From positions 1-6,291 of the forward strand of contig CBDULX010000178.1 of NCBI GenBank assembly GCA_965368175.1: 6,291 bases of DNA. Reading direction: 5' to 3'. A program made the translations under genes and the position numbers. A model generated the notes under the pieces. It ran no database searches, was not told the origin of the DNA, and saw nothing but the letters and a program-made list of their open reading frames with translations. Origin of the DNA: CBDULX01 sp965368175. GTDB taxonomy: Bacteria > Pseudomonadota > Gammaproteobacteria > SZUA-229. Positions 5,635 through 6,291 of the stretch are shown in pieces (position 1 is the stretch's first letter; each line of letters starts with the position of its first letter).

Positions 5635-6270
5635 TCAAAACAACCAGGGTGCTGACTGTTTACGTTGTTGTTCATAGGCCCGAATATCATCGGCGTGTTT
5701 CAGGGTTAAACCAATATCATCCAGCCCGTTAAGCAGACAGTATTTACGGAATGCATCCACTTCGAATGCAATTTCCTCACCCTGTTCGGTGATGATTTTC
5801 TGGGTTTCGAGATCGATGGTTAGCTGATAGCCTTTTTTTCCATTAACCTGATTAAACAGTTCATCCACCACATTAGATGCCAGTGGAATGGGCAATAATC
5901 CAGTCTTGAAACTGTTGTTGAAAAAGATATCGGCAAAACTGGGCGCAATCACTGCTCGAAAACCAAAATCAGTCAGTGCCCACACTGCATGCTCGCGAGA
6001 CGAGCCACAACCGAAGTTTTCACGGGTCAATAGTATAGTCGACTGATCATAAGGCGCTTGATTCAGCACAAAATCTTCATTAATCCGGCGATGGCTGTTA
6101 TCGACACCAGGCTCTCCCGGGTCAAGATAACGCCAGTCATCAAAGACATTGGGACCAAAACCACTGCGCTTGATGGATTTTAAATACTGCTTGGGAATAA
6201 TGGCATCGGTATCCACATTGGGACGATCCAGCGGCGCCACTATACCTGTGTGTTTAATAAATTTATCCAT
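5635..6270 (-). CDS. leuD: 3-isopropylmalate dehydratase small subunit
   Basis: Small subunit of isopropylmalate isomerase. Together with LeuC, which holds the 4Fe-4S cluster, it interconverts 2-isopropylmalate and 3-isopropylmalate through 2-isopropylmaleate in the cytoplasm. The protein has 211 residues, typical of gammaproteobacterial LeuD. It shows the aconitase swivel-domain pattern: an early substrate-contact segment DTDAIIPKQYLK (20-31), the signature NFGCGSSREHAVWAL (85-99), and FADIFFNNSFKTGLLPI (112-128), followed by a C-terminal region ending QSAPWLF. The length and the gammaproteobacterial gene context argue for LeuD rather than an archaeal-type homoaconitase subunit. Only 21 bases upstream of the start are visible, so leuC is expected just outside but not seen. 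leuB follows in the same direction across element C. Confidence 0.98.
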   Translation of the reverse strand: MDKFIKHTGIVAPLDRPNVDTDAIIPKQYLKSIKRSGFGPNVFDDWRYLDPGEPGVDNSHRRINEDFVLNQAPYDQSTILLTRENFGCGSSREHAVWALTDFGFRAVIAPSFADIFFNNSFKTGLLPIPLASNVVDELFNQVNGKKGYQLTIDLETQKIITEQGEEIAFEVDAFRKYCLLNGLDDIGLTLKHADDIRAYEQQRKQSAPWLF

Positions 6271-6275
6271 AGTAG

Positions 6276-6282
6276 TCTCTCT
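6276..6282 (-). promoter_or_regulatory. Weak leuD ribosome-binding site
   Basis: The minus strand has AGAGAGA, then 5 bases (CTACT), then ATG at 6270-6268. It is a purine-rich but poor match to AGGAGG. The protein start MDKFIKHTGIVAPLDRPNVDTD matches LeuD proteins, so this ATG is likely right. Translational coupling to an upstream leuC is possible but lies outside the window. Confidence 0.45.
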
Positions 6283-6291
6283 AATCTTTAC

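Noticed and set aside
5461..5636. Target-site duplication around element C (ATTC on both sides)
   Set aside because: The right-hand ATTC is four bases away from the arm end and overlaps the leuD stop region. A four-base match at unequal distances is not evidence of insertion.

Overview
The window carries four complete protein genes, all on the minus strand. Read in the direction of transcription they are leuD (3-isopropylmalate dehydratase small subunit), leuB (3-isopropylmalate dehydrogenase), asd (aspartate-semialdehyde dehydrogenase) and fimV (polar, peptidoglycan-binding membrane hub protein). This leuD-leuB-asd-fimV order is familiar from gammaproteobacteria such as the pseudomonads, where leuC lies upstream and truA downstream. 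Neither of those lies in this window. FimV/HubP, the moderate base composition by eye and the protein character point to a gammaproteobacterium, probably environmental. I cannot name the genus.

Layout from right to left: leuD (6270-5635); a 195-base gap filled by a large imperfect palindrome (element C); leuB (5439-4363); a 225-base gap holding two related palindromes (elements B and A); asd (4137-3115); a 120-base gap with no repeat; fimV (2994-82); a rho-independent terminator (28-59); and the cut end of a further palindrome at the window edge (1-12). The only clear intrinsic terminator is behind fimV, so co-transcription of leuD-leuB-asd, possibly with fimV, is plausible but not proven.

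LeuD (with LeuC, outside the window) and LeuB perform the isomerisation and the oxidative decarboxylation steps of leucine synthesis. Asd makes aspartate semialdehyde, the branch point to lysine/diaminopimelate, threonine and methionine. FimV is functionally separate: it organises cell-pole machinery such as type IV pili or type II secretion. All four proteins look intact, with the expected catalytic residues.

The unusual content is between the genes. (1) A dispersed palindromic element built from reiterated CACAGAG/CTCTGTG heptamers occurs four times in 6.3 kb, always between genes; in two cases one arm starts 5-6 bases after a stop codon. (2) The leuB-asd gap is a 126-base tandem duplication. 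Each unit carries a ribosome-binding site, one palindrome and a copy of the leuB 3' end. The copy next to asd contains a decayed, frameshifted leuB tail, and the duplicated ribosome-binding site now sits in front of a four-codon mini-ORF (three sense codons plus stop). I see no tRNA, rRNA, CRISPR array, intact insertion sequence, toxin, phage gene or new multi-gene system.
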